A stretch of DNA of 64,000 nucleotides from Pseudomonas graminis (GTDB taxonomy: Bacteria; Pseudomonadota; Gammaproteobacteria; Pseudomonadales; Pseudomonadaceae): positions 248,001 to 312,000 of the forward strand of contig NZ_MDEN01000065.1 of the NCBI RefSeq assembly GCF_001705435.1, given 5' to 3'. Positions 39,169 to 47,993 of this stretch are shown here, piece after piece. Below the pieces are notes generated by a model. The model ran no database searches. It was given only the letters and a program-made list of their open reading frames with translations, and had not been told where the DNA came from. A program made the translations under genes and the position numbers. Position 1 is the first letter of the stretch, and each line of letters begins with the position of its first letter.

Positions 39169-40639
39169 CTCGGTGCTCCTTGCGGGTCAACCGTTCAACC
39201 AACAGTCCCACGTCGGTTTTCGAGACAGCGATATCGACGTGGTCGCCAACCCGCAAACCGTCCAGTAGCTCCGGCTTGGCTAAAGGAAAGGGCATCGTCA
39301 TGCCCGGCATCCCCAAGGTAGGGAATGGCCGGTGCTTCAGGGTTACGCTGTCCTTATCGAGATTGATGATCTCTCCTTCGGACATATGTAGTTCGGGTCC
39401 TTCGCCCGGCTCGGACTCGCCTGGTTCGGCGCGAGCCAGTAGCCCCTGCAAGCTGGCCTCGGAGTCAAGCAGGAACTGGCCAGAGCTTACAACCGCTTGC
39501 CCTTCGGACAAGCCTGACAATACTTGCGTCTTACCGTCGGCCTCCCGGCCGATGCCAATCTCTTGTGGTCTGTAACGCCCCTCTGATTCCGCGAGCATGA
39601 CCAGCGTCCGTTTGCCGGTGCGGATGACGGACTCGGATGGAATCAGCAAAGCTTGTTCCTGACCAGACGCCCCCACTCGGACGGAGGCGAACATCCCGGG
39701 TCGAAGTCGGCCATCGGCATTGGCCAGCTCACTGCGTACGGTCACGGTCCTGGTGATGTTGTCTGCGGAAGGCAGAATGCCAATGACCTTGCCCGTTAGG
39801 GTCTGTCCTGGGAATGCTGCGAGCGCCGCAATCACGCTGGATCCCAGCTGAACATTACCGAGGGCCGCCTCGGGGATCGCAGCGTCGAGCCAGACGGTGG
39901 AGAGCCCATTTATCTTCGCAAGGTCCTGCCCTTTGGAAACAGACATGCCGACCTGCAACCCCAATGACTGAAGCTCGCCACCCATTGGGGTGACGATTGT
40001 CTGTACCGCGACAGGCTTTCCTGAGCGTTGCACCTGATTGATCACTGAATGAGGCATGCCCAGAAGACGTAAGCGCTCGCGAGAGGCTTCAATCAACTCA
40101 TGATCGCCGGTCTGTTTCACCGCAATGAATTCAAGCTGGGCGGCGGACCATTCCGGGATGAGGAGGTCAGCCAAAGGAGCGCCTGCTGGAAGAACATCCC
40201 CGGCGGCGCGGCCGTAAACCTTTTCCACGTAGCCACTCGCGCGAGCCTGGAGTGTTGCTATCTCCCGCTGGTTATAAGCCACGGAGGCTACTGCGTCCGT
40301 GGCTGAATCGATGATCCCAAGCGTTGCCTTCGCTGTGCGAATACCTAAGTTCTGTATGGCTTGCGAGGGGACCGCGAGTGTTCGGCTATCTTCAACACCG
40401 CCGGCATATTTCGGGACAAGCTCCATATCCATGAAAGGTGAACGGCCAGGCTTATCAAAATGCTGGTCAGGTTTCATTGGGTCATACCAGTAGATGACCT
40501 TCGCAGTGTCTGGCATTGACACTGAAGGCGTGCTGCCTGGTGCCGGATCGCCGGGCTTGCCCATCAGATAGCCAGCGAAGACTCCTGCCATCAGCAGCCC
40601 GGCTCCGACGAGGGGTAACAGGATGCGGGACGGCCTCAT
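39161..40639 (-). CDS. cusB: CusB periplasmic adaptor with fused CusF-like C-terminal domain
   Basis: 492 residues. N-terminal membrane anchor (LLPLVGAGLLMAGVFAGYLMG). Metal-binding segment YWYDPMKPDQHFDKPGRSPFMDMELVPKY. Membrane-fusion core with lipoyl-like QREIATLQARASGYVEKVYGRAAGDVLPAGAPLADLLIPEW, then beta-barrel. The last about 70 residues, SEGEIINLDKDSVTLKHRPFPTLGMPGMTMPFPLAKPELLDGLRVGDHVDIAV, are a CusF domain with the PGMTMPF copper site. So the periplasmic chaperone CusF, separate in E. coli, is part of the adaptor here. ATGA overlap with the cusC stop. Confidence 0.93.
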   Translation of the reverse strand: MRPSRILLPLVGAGLLMAGVFAGYLMGKPGDPAPGSTPSVSMPDTAKVIYWYDPMKPDQHFDKPGRSPFMDMELVPKYAGGVEDSRTLAVPSQAIQNLGIRTAKATLGIIDSATDAVASVAYNQREIATLQARASGYVEKVYGRAAGDVLPAGAPLADLLIPEWSAAQLEFIAVKQTGDHELIEASRERLRLLGMPHSVINQVQRSGKPVAVQTIVTPMGGELQSLGLQVGMSVSKGQDLAKINGLSTVWLDAAIPEAALGNVQLGSSVIAALAAFPGQTLTGKVIGILPSADNITRTVTVRSELANADGRLRPGMFASVRVGASGQEQALLIPSESVIRTGKRTLVMLAESEGRYRPQEIGIGREADGKTQVLSGLSEGQAVVSSGQFLLDSEASLQGLLARAEPGESEPGEGPELHMSEGEIINLDKDSVTLKHRPFPTLGMPGMTMPFPLAKPELLDGLRVGDHVDIAVSKTDVGLLVERLTRKEHRDD

Positions 40640-41898
40640 TTCAACCCCTCCACGTACGCAAAGTAGAGGTTGGAACTCAGCTCATGCAGCTTCCTTTGCT
40701 GCTCGACCCGCCGCAGCCGTGCCTCGATCAATGCCCTGCGAGCTTCAATAACCGCACTCAGCTGACCGGTGCCGGCTTTATAGCTCGCCGTCTCTAGCGC
40801 AACCCGCTTACTGGCCAGAGGTATATTGGTGGCCTCGTTTCGCTCCAGCGCTTTATGGACCTGACTAACCTCGGCTAATCCGCTTTCAAGCTCGGCTTCA
40901 TGGTTGCGCAGGATTACTTCCTGTTGTGCCTCCATCTGAGCAACACTTTGCTGCTTGGCCTGGATACGAGGCCCTTGTCGAGAACCAACGAAGATTGGAA
41001 GGTCGAAGGTGAACTGCAGGCTTACCATGTCGCCGAAGCGGTTATCGCGATTGCCATAGACAAACTCGACTCCCCAGTCTGGCTTCTTTGCAGCAATGGC
41101 CTCGTCGAGCTCAGCGTTCGCTTCAGTGACCCGAGCGCTAGCAGCTTGCAGATCTGGATGAGCCGACAGGCTGTGGTGAGCAGGATGAGTATTCAGATCA
41201 AAAGCCGGCGCAGTTCCTGAGAGTTGAAGATCAGCGTCGGGACCTATATACCGCCTTAGCTTGGCGCGCGCTATGGCAACATCACGGGCCAGTTCGTCCC
41301 GGCGGTCCTCCAGCGCAAGCATTTCTTGGCGAACTTGTATGAGGTCCGCTGCCCTTGAGCTACCCCCCACCACCTGAGCGGGCAGGGTTGAAAGCTGAAC
41401 GCCAATCTGCTTCTGCATCTCATCAAACAGATCAACCGTCTGTTGGGCATAGAAAACCTCAAGCCAGCCCAAGGCCGCCTGGCGCTTGGTCTCAAGCACC
41501 GTCGCACGCTGCTCCGCTTGTGTACGCCCTACGGCTGCCTGGGCGAAGCGGCGTCGGGCATCTCGCTTGTCGCTGTTGGGAAATTCCTGCATTAGCCCAA
41601 CACGGCGCATCGTCATGGAGTCACGGTCAAGCGAGTATCGGTCCTGGCCCTCGATAGGCAGATTATCGACGCCCAGGATTAGCTTGGGGTCAGGTAACGC
41701 TCCAGCAGGCACGACTGATTCCCGTGCTGACTGCACCTGAGCCAGCCCCGCGAGGTTTTCTGGAGCGGTCAACTCAGCCAGCTGTTGCGCGCGTTCAAAC
41801 GTCAGGTCCGCGGCAGGGGTGCGCAGCGAATATAGGCAAAGCAGAAGCATCGCCAGCATGCTTGCGTGCCATCGGTGTGCAGGTAGAAGAGCAGGCAT
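40636..41898 (-). CDS. cusC: Outer-membrane TolC-family factor CusC
   Basis: 420 residues from the ATG at 41896-41898 with GGAGG eight bases upstream. Signal peptide MPALLPAHRWHASMLAMLLLCLYSLRTPAADL. The typical OMF repeat pattern (AQQLAELTAPENLAGLAQVQSARESVVPAGALPDPKLILGVDNLPIEG..., and the second half NAELDEAIAAKKPDWGVEFVYGNRDNRFGDMVSLQFTFDLPIF) supports the two-repeat TolC fold. It completes the tripartite pump with cusB and cusA, which overlap it in turn. Confidence 0.9.
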   Translation of the reverse strand: MPALLPAHRWHASMLAMLLLCLYSLRTPAADLTFERAQQLAELTAPENLAGLAQVQSARESVVPAGALPDPKLILGVDNLPIEGQDRYSLDRDSMTMRRVGLMQEFPNSDKRDARRRFAQAAVGRTQAEQRATVLETKRQAALGWLEVFYAQQTVDLFDEMQKQIGVQLSTLPAQVVGGSSRAADLIQVRQEMLALEDRRDELARDVAIARAKLRRYIGPDADLQLSGTAPAFDLNTHPAHHSLSAHPDLQAASARVTEANAELDEAIAAKKPDWGVEFVYGNRDNRFGDMVSLQFTFDLPIFVGSRQGPRIQAKQQSVAQMEAQQEVILRNHEAELESGLAEVSQVHKALERNEATNIPLASKRVALETASYKAGTGQLSAVIEARRALIEARLRRVEQQRKLHELSSNLYFAYVEGLK

Positions 41899-41989
41899 GG
41901 ACAGCCTCCAATGCAAAGGTCAGCGCCGCCGCTGAAAGATAGCGGCAACGATTACGTACCCTCGAGAGGATACGATTCGGACATAGGCA

Positions 41990-42334
41990 TCAGGCTAAAC
42001 GGGGCGGGCGCCAGAAATCAGCGAGGACCCGCTGTATGGTGAGAGCGAAGTAGGTCAACTGCGGAAGGGGGCGTATCGGTGCAAGATTTTGGGCAGGATT
42101 GATCTGCACCATAGCGCTGCTTTTACAGTCCTGTCCGAGTTTGCAAACGGACTTATGATCAGTGGACGCCAAATCACCCATGTCTGCGCAGGGTTCGTCC
42201 GCCAGGGCGTGCTGTGCACCATCCATCATTGTCTGCATCGGGCACGGCTCGGCAGGCATGACTGTGCCCACGCTTGCGAATGGCGGAAGAATGAGGCTAA
42301 AAATCATGAACACAGCCAGTGCGAAGCGGGACAT
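41990..42334 (-). CDS. Small exported protein heading the cus operon
   Basis: 114 residues from the ATG at 42332-42334. N-terminal signal (MSRFALAVFMIFSLILPPFASVG), then a mature part with several Cys and Met residues (AEPCPMQTMMDGAQHALADEPCADMGDLASTDHKSVCKLGQDCKSSAMVQ), suggesting periplasmic metal binding or a DUF2946-like copper-locus protein. I do not recognise it with certainty. It lies 92 bp before cusC with a cop box 95 bp upstream of its start, so it is the first gene of the cus transcript. Confidence 0.7.
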   Translation of the reverse strand: MSRFALAVFMIFSLILPPFASVGTVMPAEPCPMQTMMDGAQHALADEPCADMGDLASTDHKSVCKLGQDCKSSAMVQINPAQNLAPIRPLPQLTYFALTIQRVLADFWRPPRLA

Positions 42335-42428
42335 GGAAGGCAATCGGATCTCGGTGAATTACATCATCGGCGTCAGCGAGCACTATCGAAACACAACGTG
42401 ACGCAATATCCCAGTTTGATCGCACAAG

Positions 42429-42444
42429 CTTACAAAATTGTAAT
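42429..42444. promoter_or_regulatory. cop box (CTTACAAAATTGTAAT) between the cus operon and copZ
   Basis: TTACA-N4-TGTAA dyad, 95 bp from the start of the minus-strand cus transcript and 123 bp from the plus-strand copZ start. It probably drives both directions. Confidence 0.75.
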
Positions 42445-42566
42445 CGAGTGCGACCAGGCATAACGCTTAATCTATTGACCTACTAACGGGGCTTGACCTT
42501 GCCACGTAGTCAAGGTTGAAGATGGGTCGACCGTCAGGATTTCTGGCCACGACTGAGGATTTCGTC

Positions 42567-42827
42567 ATGAGTACAACCGAATTAACGGTACAAGGCATGA
42601 GCTGCGGCGCATGCGTTAAGCATGTCAAAGCTGCGCTGGTGGCTTTGCCTGGAGTCGTAGATGTAACAGTCGAGCTGAAAACCGGGCAGGTATCGGTCAG
42701 CGGATCTCCTGACGAACAAAGCCTGGTAAATGCCCTGAATGAAGCTGGATACCCCGCTGAGTTGGCTGTCGCGGCCCGTGATTCCACCCCCAGCGCTCAG
42801 ACAGGCCGCGGCTGCTGCTGTCGTTAA
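42567..42827 (+). CDS. copZ: Copper chaperone CopZ (HMA domain)
   Basis: 86 residues from the ATG at 42567 (MSTTELTVQGMSCGACVKHV), with GAGG upstream; an earlier start adds 17 non-conserved residues. The HMA metal site is GMSCGAC. An unusual C-terminal GRGCCCR tail adds three cysteines. It is a cytosolic Cu(I) carrier that would deliver copper to the HMA-type ATPase at 56140 or to the Csp protein. The copG gene follows 48 bp later. Confidence 0.9.
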   Translation: MSTTELTVQGMSCGACVKHVKAALVALPGVVDVTVELKTGQVSVSGSPDEQSLVNALNEAGYPAELAVAARDSTPSAQTGRGCCCR

Positions 42828-42875
42828 GATTATCGAAAACTGAGCCGCAGACGCCGGCTCCATATAAGGAATGTC

Positions 42876-43322
42876 ATGGCCAACTTACGGCTAACGCTTG
42901 TTGCAGCACTTTTCTTTGCAGGCGCGGCAAATGCGGCGGATACGTTGACACTCGACGTGCACCGCGATGCCAATTGCAGCTGCTGCAAGGCTTGGATCAA
43001 GCATCTTGAAGCCAATGGCTTCAATATCAACGATCACGTTGAAAGCAACATGAGCGCCGTCAAGCAGAGCCTCGGTGTGCCGCAAGGACTGGCCTCCTGC
43101 CACACCGCGGTGATTGATGGAAAGTTCATCGAAGGCCATGTGCCTGCTGCACAGATCAAGGACTTGCGCAATCGTCAGGACCTGGTGGGCATTGCAGTCC
43201 CTGGAATGCCTCAGGGCTCGCCAGGAATGGAAAATGGCCAAACGTCACAGGCTTACGACGTTGTCGGTCTGAGCAAGGCAGGAGCACAGGTGGTCGTGGC
43301 GAGCTATCCAGCGAACAAGTGA
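42876..43322 (+). CDS. copG: Periplasmic copper-resistance protein CopG (DUF411)
   Basis: 148 residues with signal peptide MANLRLTLVAALFFAGAANA. DUF411 features: VHRDANCSCCKAWIKHLEANGFNINDHV, QSLGVPQGLASCHTAVIDGKFIEGHVPAAQIKDL, AVPGMPQGSPGMEN. The CxCC-plus-distal-Cys arrangement is that of CopG proteins, which bind copper and are thought to do redox conversion of Cu(I)/Cu(II) in the periplasm. It follows copZ in the same direction. Confidence 0.9.
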   Translation: MANLRLTLVAALFFAGAANAADTLTLDVHRDANCSCCKAWIKHLEANGFNINDHVESNMSAVKQSLGVPQGLASCHTAVIDGKFIEGHVPAAQIKDLRNRQDLVGIAVPGMPQGSPGMENGQTSQAYDVVGLSKAGAQVVVASYPANK

Positions 43323-43800
43323 GCAGCAGTCGAATTGATGTATCTCCAACTGCATGGGGCCAGTCGGGCTGTATTCGGACCGCCAATCAATGAGCCAGTA
43401 GACCACGACCAGACATTGTTCGCTTCGAGCAATGAAGGCGAGAATGCCCGCACATTTTGGGGGTGCATGGGCCCTGAGATGATATGGCACTGTGCTCGGG
43501 CGGACTTGACCACTTCTTCAATTCGGCTTGGTATGGCATTTGCGCTGACTTGACCAGACGCATCGTACCCTTGACGGGCCGAAAGCAGCCTGTTGCAAAG
43601 TGGTGCAGCAGACCTATACGGCTGGTGCAGCATCTCCCATGCTCGAGTCATTCAGCGTTCACTTGCAAACTAAAAACCGAAGCTTGGGTCGGTCAACGGT
43701 GCAGCGCTCGCCGGAGAGTCGGGACTACAAATTCTCAGGCAAGCGACCGAAAGTCTTGGAACGCGCGTCCGGACGGGGTCACCAAAAGGATCATATCGCA
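43323..43800. other. Region between copG and the GGDEF gene
   Basis: About 480 bp. Frames on both strands here have no ribosome-binding sites and no clear homologues. An upstream extension of the GGDEF frame back to 43600 is possible but not conserved-looking. No promoter could be assigned. Confidence 0.4.
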
Positions 43801-45669
43801 ATGCTGATTGCCCCTTACCCGGTTAACGAGGAAGCGCGGCTGGAGTTTCTCCGCAGCCTGGATGTTCTGGATACTGCTAGCGAGGAGACATTCGACCGGT
43901 TCACCCGAGTCCTGGCCGAGTTGTTGCAGGTGCCCACCGCGTTGATATCGCTGGTTGAGGCCGACAAGCAATGGTTCAAGTCCAAGGTGGGACTGGATAC
44001 TTGCGAAACCTCGCGGGATATTGCGTTCTGTGCCCATGCCCTGCATGCAGAGGGCTCTCTGGTCGTCGAGGACGCGGCCATAGATGTCAGGTTTCACGAC
44101 AACCCTCTTGTTGTCGGAGCGCCCTTTATTCGATTTTACGCCGGCATCCCTCTTCGCTCCAGCGAAGGCTATGTAGTAGGCACCCTGTGCGCGATTGACC
44201 ATCGCCCAAGGGTAATTACTCAAAGCACCCTCACAGCTATGAAAGATCTGGCCCGGGCGGTCGAGCGAGAATTGTTTCATCGCAGCATGTCCGGCCAGGC
44301 CCGGACAATCTATGAAGATGAGCGTCGCGCTCGGTCACTGAGTGAAACAAGGTTCGCTACAGTTTTTCAAGAAACTCCGACAGGGAAGGCCATCGTCGAT
44401 CTGGACGGGCGATTTTCAGTCGTTAATCCTAAATTTTGCGAGATAACGGGTTATTCGTCAGACGAGCTTCTGAGCAAGACGTTCCAGGAAATCACTCACG
44501 CGGACGATATCCAGCAGGATCTGGCCTTGGTTGCGGATCTCATCACCGGCTGTCGCAAGAACTGCTCGTTGGAAAAGCGTTATGTGCGCAAGGATGGATC
44601 ACTTGTTTGGGTCGACTTGAGCGTCGCGATCCTGCGAGAGGCCGCGGGTGCGCCCCTGCATCTTATCGCGGTGATCCTGGATATCACCACGCGTAAGCAC
44701 AGCGAGGAGTTGATACTGAATCATCAGCACGAACTAGAGCAGCGCGTAGTTGAGCGAACCGTTGACCTTGTGAGAAGTCAGGAAACCCTTCGATCCATCG
44801 CTGACAACGTGCCGATGTTGATCGCGCAGGTGGATTCGGAGTTGCGCTATGTTTTTAATAACGCCAGATACAAGGAGATTTTCAATGTCGATCCGTTGTC
44901 GCTGCGAGGAAAGTCTGTCCAGACTGTCCTGACGCCTGCGGTTTACGAGGAACTTTTGCCGTATTTCGACCGTGCCCTAGCGGGCGATCGCAGCACTCGG
45001 GACGACATTCGCTACGACGATCTTGACGGCCGGATTTGGCGCGCCACCTACATACCCGACGTGCGTGACGGAGCCATCGTTGGATTCTTCGTCATGTCTC
45101 TGGACGTCACTGAACAAAAGCGGAAAGAGAAATCGCTCACAGACAGGGCCTTGCTCGATCACTTGACCGGTTTGCCTAACCGCGCGGCCCTGATGGAAAA
45201 ACTCAGCGAGGCCGTCGACTCAGCAGAGCGAGGCCTGGCTGATTTTTCGGTTTTTTACCTCGATCTCGATGGCTTCAAAAGGGTCAACGATGAGTATGGT
45301 CACGACCTTGGCGATGAACTCTTATGCCAGGTATCCGAACGGCTTCGTCAAAAAGTGCGTCAGCGCGATACTGTGTGCCGCTTGGCGGGCGATGAGTTTG
45401 TCGTGATTGCGTCAGGCGCCAAGGCTCAGGACACTTGCGAACGAATCGCTGCTGCTATGTGCGCAACCCTCGCGCAGCCTTTTCACCTGCGTGGGCACAC
45501 GGTAAAGATCGGCACGAGCGTGGGGGTCACGGTCTGCCCGGCCTACGCGTTGACCACACCGGAGCAATTGTTAGCAAGTGCTGACGCGGCCATGTACGTC
45601 GCCAAGCGCGCGGGACGCAACTGTTATCGCTTCGCCCCCGCGGTATGGAGCAGGAGGGGTCATGCTTAA
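43801..45669 (+). CDS. GAF-PAS-PAS-GGDEF diguanylate cyclase
   Basis: 622 residues when started at 43801 (MLIAPYPVNEEARLEFLRSLDVLDT, the usual start of this GAF family). GAF domain about 1-160 (LISLVEADKQWFKSKVGLDTCETSRDIAFCAHAL). PAS 1 about 180-300 (FATVFQETPTGKAIVDLDGRFSVVNPKFCEITGYS). PAS 2 about 325-430. GGDEF about 440-610, with active-site loop LAGDEFVV and substrate region LDLDGFKRVNDEYGHDLGDELL. AGDEF is an active variant. It probably makes c-di-GMP in response to a signal, perhaps linking copper to biofilm. No EAL domain. Confidence 0.88.
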   Translation: MLIAPYPVNEEARLEFLRSLDVLDTASEETFDRFTRVLAELLQVPTALISLVEADKQWFKSKVGLDTCETSRDIAFCAHALHAEGSLVVEDAAIDVRFHDNPLVVGAPFIRFYAGIPLRSSEGYVVGTLCAIDHRPRVITQSTLTAMKDLARAVERELFHRSMSGQARTIYEDERRARSLSETRFATVFQETPTGKAIVDLDGRFSVVNPKFCEITGYSSDELLSKTFQEITHADDIQQDLALVADLITGCRKNCSLEKRYVRKDGSLVWVDLSVAILREAAGAPLHLIAVILDITTRKHSEELILNHQHELEQRVVERTVDLVRSQETLRSIADNVPMLIAQVDSELRYVFNNARYKEIFNVDPLSLRGKSVQTVLTPAVYEELLPYFDRALAGDRSTRDDIRYDDLDGRIWRATYIPDVRDGAIVGFFVMSLDVTEQKRKEKSLTDRALLDHLTGLPNRAALMEKLSEAVDSAERGLADFSVFYLDLDGFKRVNDEYGHDLGDELLCQVSERLRQKVRQRDTVCRLAGDEFVVIASGAKAQDTCERIAAAMCATLAQPFHLRGHTVKIGTSVGVTVCPAYALTTPEQLLASADAAMYVAKRAGRNCYRFAPAVWSRRGHA

Positions 45670-46528
45670 AAGCGTCAACAGAAGTGCACTGTGAGGACCC
45701 CGGCTGATGACCATGTCCAGTGACAATGCCATCGGCCGTGCCCGTCTGATGTTCGCGCTGATCAGAACGAGCGGCACCGAGGCTGCGGCCGAACCAAACA
45801 CGCCCCCGCTCAAGCTTTATCGTCTCGCTGCACAACTGCAGCCTGATCAATCGTGCGCAGCTTGAAGACTCACGGTCGAGGCCAAGCTGGCGTTGAGCGG
45901 TCGGACGTCATTCAAAGGCAACTGAGCAGGCTTCAGGTAACTGGTGCTATATCGCACTTGATAAGGGCGCGAGGTTTCTTAGAAGAGTTGGCAACCAACT
46001 ATCACTATAGTGGCAGCCGGTTAGCGTAAGGTAGTTTTTGCATACGAGAACCGGCCGCGCGAAGATGACGAGGTCATCATCCCTTCCGTGGCGAAGGCCA
46101 CCTTGTACAAGAAAGGCTGGGCCAGCGCGCTGGGCGATTCCCCAAGACGATCGCGTGGGTTGCGTGCTCTGAGGCAACGCCCAGTGTGCAAGCGACGGCC
46201 GGAACCGTTCGCGCACATAAGGGCGGCAAGAATCATGGCAACTTTGCCCAGCATCCTTGGATCAACTCCTGATTCAGCTGCGCCGGTTGCCCAACGGGCC
46301 GGAGTACATGGCGGATCTGATCTATAACGTTCTAGCCGACGTGACGCTTACTTGGGCGATTCACTGAGCGCTTGTCAGGTTCACGCACCGCTTGTCATGC
46401 CGTTACCTTTAAAATTCTGAAAGAGTTCTAAGGAATGTAACCGTATCAGTGCGAGTTTGGTTTCCAACGTCGTTAGCAGCGCAATTAATAGAACGTTAAG
46501 CTCAACTACCGAACCCGACGGCTAAACA
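45670..46528. other. Degenerate region, no intact gene
   Basis: 859 bp between the GGDEF gene and the DUF2790 gene. Short protein-like stretches appear in different frames, for example EDDEVIIPSVAKATLYKKGWASALGD around 46067-46142 and LRRLPNGPEYMADLIYNVLADVTLTWAIH around 46275-46365. They look like remnants of decayed genes, but I cannot name the families. A 52-codon frame at about 45708-45866 is not convincing. Confidence 0.4.
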
Positions 46529-46882
46529 TCAGTGTGAATTAGTGCAGTTGTTGGGCAACATAACGTATTCAAGAATTTTGATATTGCCATTACTATCCTC
46601 GTAATTCATTTGTGCCGGCATTACGCCGCAGTTGCCAAAAGCGAGACGGCTTCCCTTCGCTGAAGTCGTACCTAATACTTTAGCAATATCTGCCTTGAAG
46701 CCATATTGATAATGAATCACCTCAGGTTGACCCTTTCCTTTAGATTGGGCGTATTTTTCCATAGACTTTTCGTTGGCTCTGATCATTTCGCCATAGACTG
46801 GGTCGTTTCGACCATCAGCGGATGCAAAAGAAGTCACGAAGGCAAAGCACAACGCAAGTGAAAGGGAGGCAAGTTTGTTCAT
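46529..46882 (-). CDS. DUF2790 small periplasmic protein, copper-box regulated
   Basis: 117 residues from the ATG at 46880-46882 with GGAG upstream. Signal peptide MNKLASLSLALCFAFVTSFASA. DUF2790 pattern: VIHYQYGFKADIAKVLGTTSAKGSRLAFGNCGVMPAQMNYEDSNGNIKILEYVMLPNNC. The family is Pseudomonas-specific and often metal-induced; the function is unknown. A cop box lies 75 bp upstream. Confidence 0.85.
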   Translation of the reverse strand: MNKLASLSLALCFAFVTSFASADGRNDPVYGEMIRANEKSMEKYAQSKGKGQPEVIHYQYGFKADIAKVLGTTSAKGSRLAFGNCGVMPAQMNYEDSNGNIKILEYVMLPNNCTNSH

Positions 46883-46956
46883 TTTACAAATCTCCAGATG
46901 CATATGTTTGTATGGAGACTATAACGACAGAAAGCTGTCGTTAATGTGAGCTCAAA

Positions 46957-46972
46957 GTTACATTTCAGTAAG
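46957..46972 (-). promoter_or_regulatory. cop box (CTTACTGAAATGTAAC on the minus strand)
   Basis: Dyad with one mismatch, 75 bp upstream of the DUF2790 gene and facing it. Confidence 0.65.
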
Positions 46973-47057
46973 TCTGATGACAGCGAACTATGCCTAAAAT
47001 GCGAAAGGCCCTTTTCGGGAAGAAAAGGGCCTATAGGATGACCAGGGCCGGTAGCTA

Positions 47058-47990
47058 TCAGGCAGCCATGTCCATCGCTGGACTTAATGTACCTAACCAA
47101 GCTACCAGCAAAAGAATTGCCACCGAAGCGGAGAACTCCAGGACCATGCTGCGCCTCAGAGCATTTACCGCTGTTGTGTAGTCGCCCGCCTGTAATGATT
47201 GCTCCAGTAATGGGCTGAGGTGGAACCGGTTGAGTGCTGCGAGTACCACCATTCCACCGAACAGCGAGAGTTTTGCGAAAAGCAAAATACCGTAGGTACT
47301 GTCGGTGACGCCATCCAGGCTGGGCCCTACAATGAACAGGTAATTTACCACGCCCGTTGCGACAATGACCCCAACGATAAGAGCGCCTACCGACTCAAAA
47401 CCCGTTAACGCACGTGAAAGGACCTCGATCAGGTGCTTCGCCTCAAGTTTTTTAAGCCTCAACAACAGTCCGAACGCAGCCAGGGCCCCGATCCAGCCTC
47501 CCGCCGCTAGCAGGTGCAGGATGTCAGCGGCAAAGTGCCAGAACCTGCGGGTTCCCTCGTCCATTGCCCCATGGCCATTCCAGGCAAGCGAAGCAAGCGC
47601 AAGCCCCGCACCTGTTGCAGCAATCCAGAGGCTTGACGACGGCCAGCGCTTGTTCTGGGTCGCCGCAAGCAGCGCCAGAGCCAGAGCGAACATTCGGATG
47701 ATCCAGGTAAAACCAACTTCGGTTTCAGTCAGCATCATCCCAATGTGGGGTTGGAGCTCCGCCCAGTCAGCAGCGCCGCTCATGTTTTGCGCAAGAACAA
47801 TCATCCCGACGACGGAAAGCACCATTCCCATTGCAGCGGTCGCAACCAGCAGCGACTCAAAATTCAACACTGCCCCCGATATCCGCTCTCGTCCGCGTAG
47901 GCTGTAGAGCCCAAATACCGCCAAGCCAAACAGCAACATCAGGTCCGTATAAAGGGCAAAACGCAGTACAACGTTGACAGAGTCGCTCAT
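47058..47990 (-). CDS. copD: Inner-membrane copper protein CopD/PcoD
   Basis: 310 residues with about eight membrane helices (FALYTDLMLLFGLAVFGLYSL; LLVATAAMGMVLSVVGMIVLA; IIRMFALALALLAATQ; IWIAATGAGLALASLAWNGHG and so on). Conserved FWHFAADILHLLAAGGWIGALAAFGLLL carries the His residues. It is of normal CopD length. It follows copC by 3 bp as the last gene of copABCD and is proposed to pass copper from CopC to the cytoplasm. Confidence 0.93.
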   Translation of the reverse strand: MSDSVNVVLRFALYTDLMLLFGLAVFGLYSLRGRERISGAVLNFESLLVATAAMGMVLSVVGMIVLAQNMSGAADWAELQPHIGMMLTETEVGFTWIIRMFALALALLAATQNKRWPSSSLWIAATGAGLALASLAWNGHGAMDEGTRRFWHFAADILHLLAAGGWIGALAAFGLLLRLKKLEAKHLIEVLSRALTGFESVGALIVGVIVATGVVNYLFIVGPSLDGVTDSTYGILLFAKLSLFGGMVVLAALNRFHLSPLLEQSLQAGDYTTAVNALRRSMVLEFSASVAILLLVAWLGTLSPAMDMAA

Positions 47991-47993
47991 GGC

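Noticed and set aside
46106..46128. The string CACCTTGTACAAGAAAGGCTGG resembles the lambda/Gateway attB2 sequence.
   Set aside because: It differs at two places including an insertion, has no partner site or vector sequence nearby, and the bases also read as ordinary codons (TLYKKGWA). Treated as coincidence.
46430..46446. TTCTAAGGAATGTAAC resembles half of a cop box.
   Set aside because: Only one half-site matches, and no gene in the right orientation starts within 150 bp.
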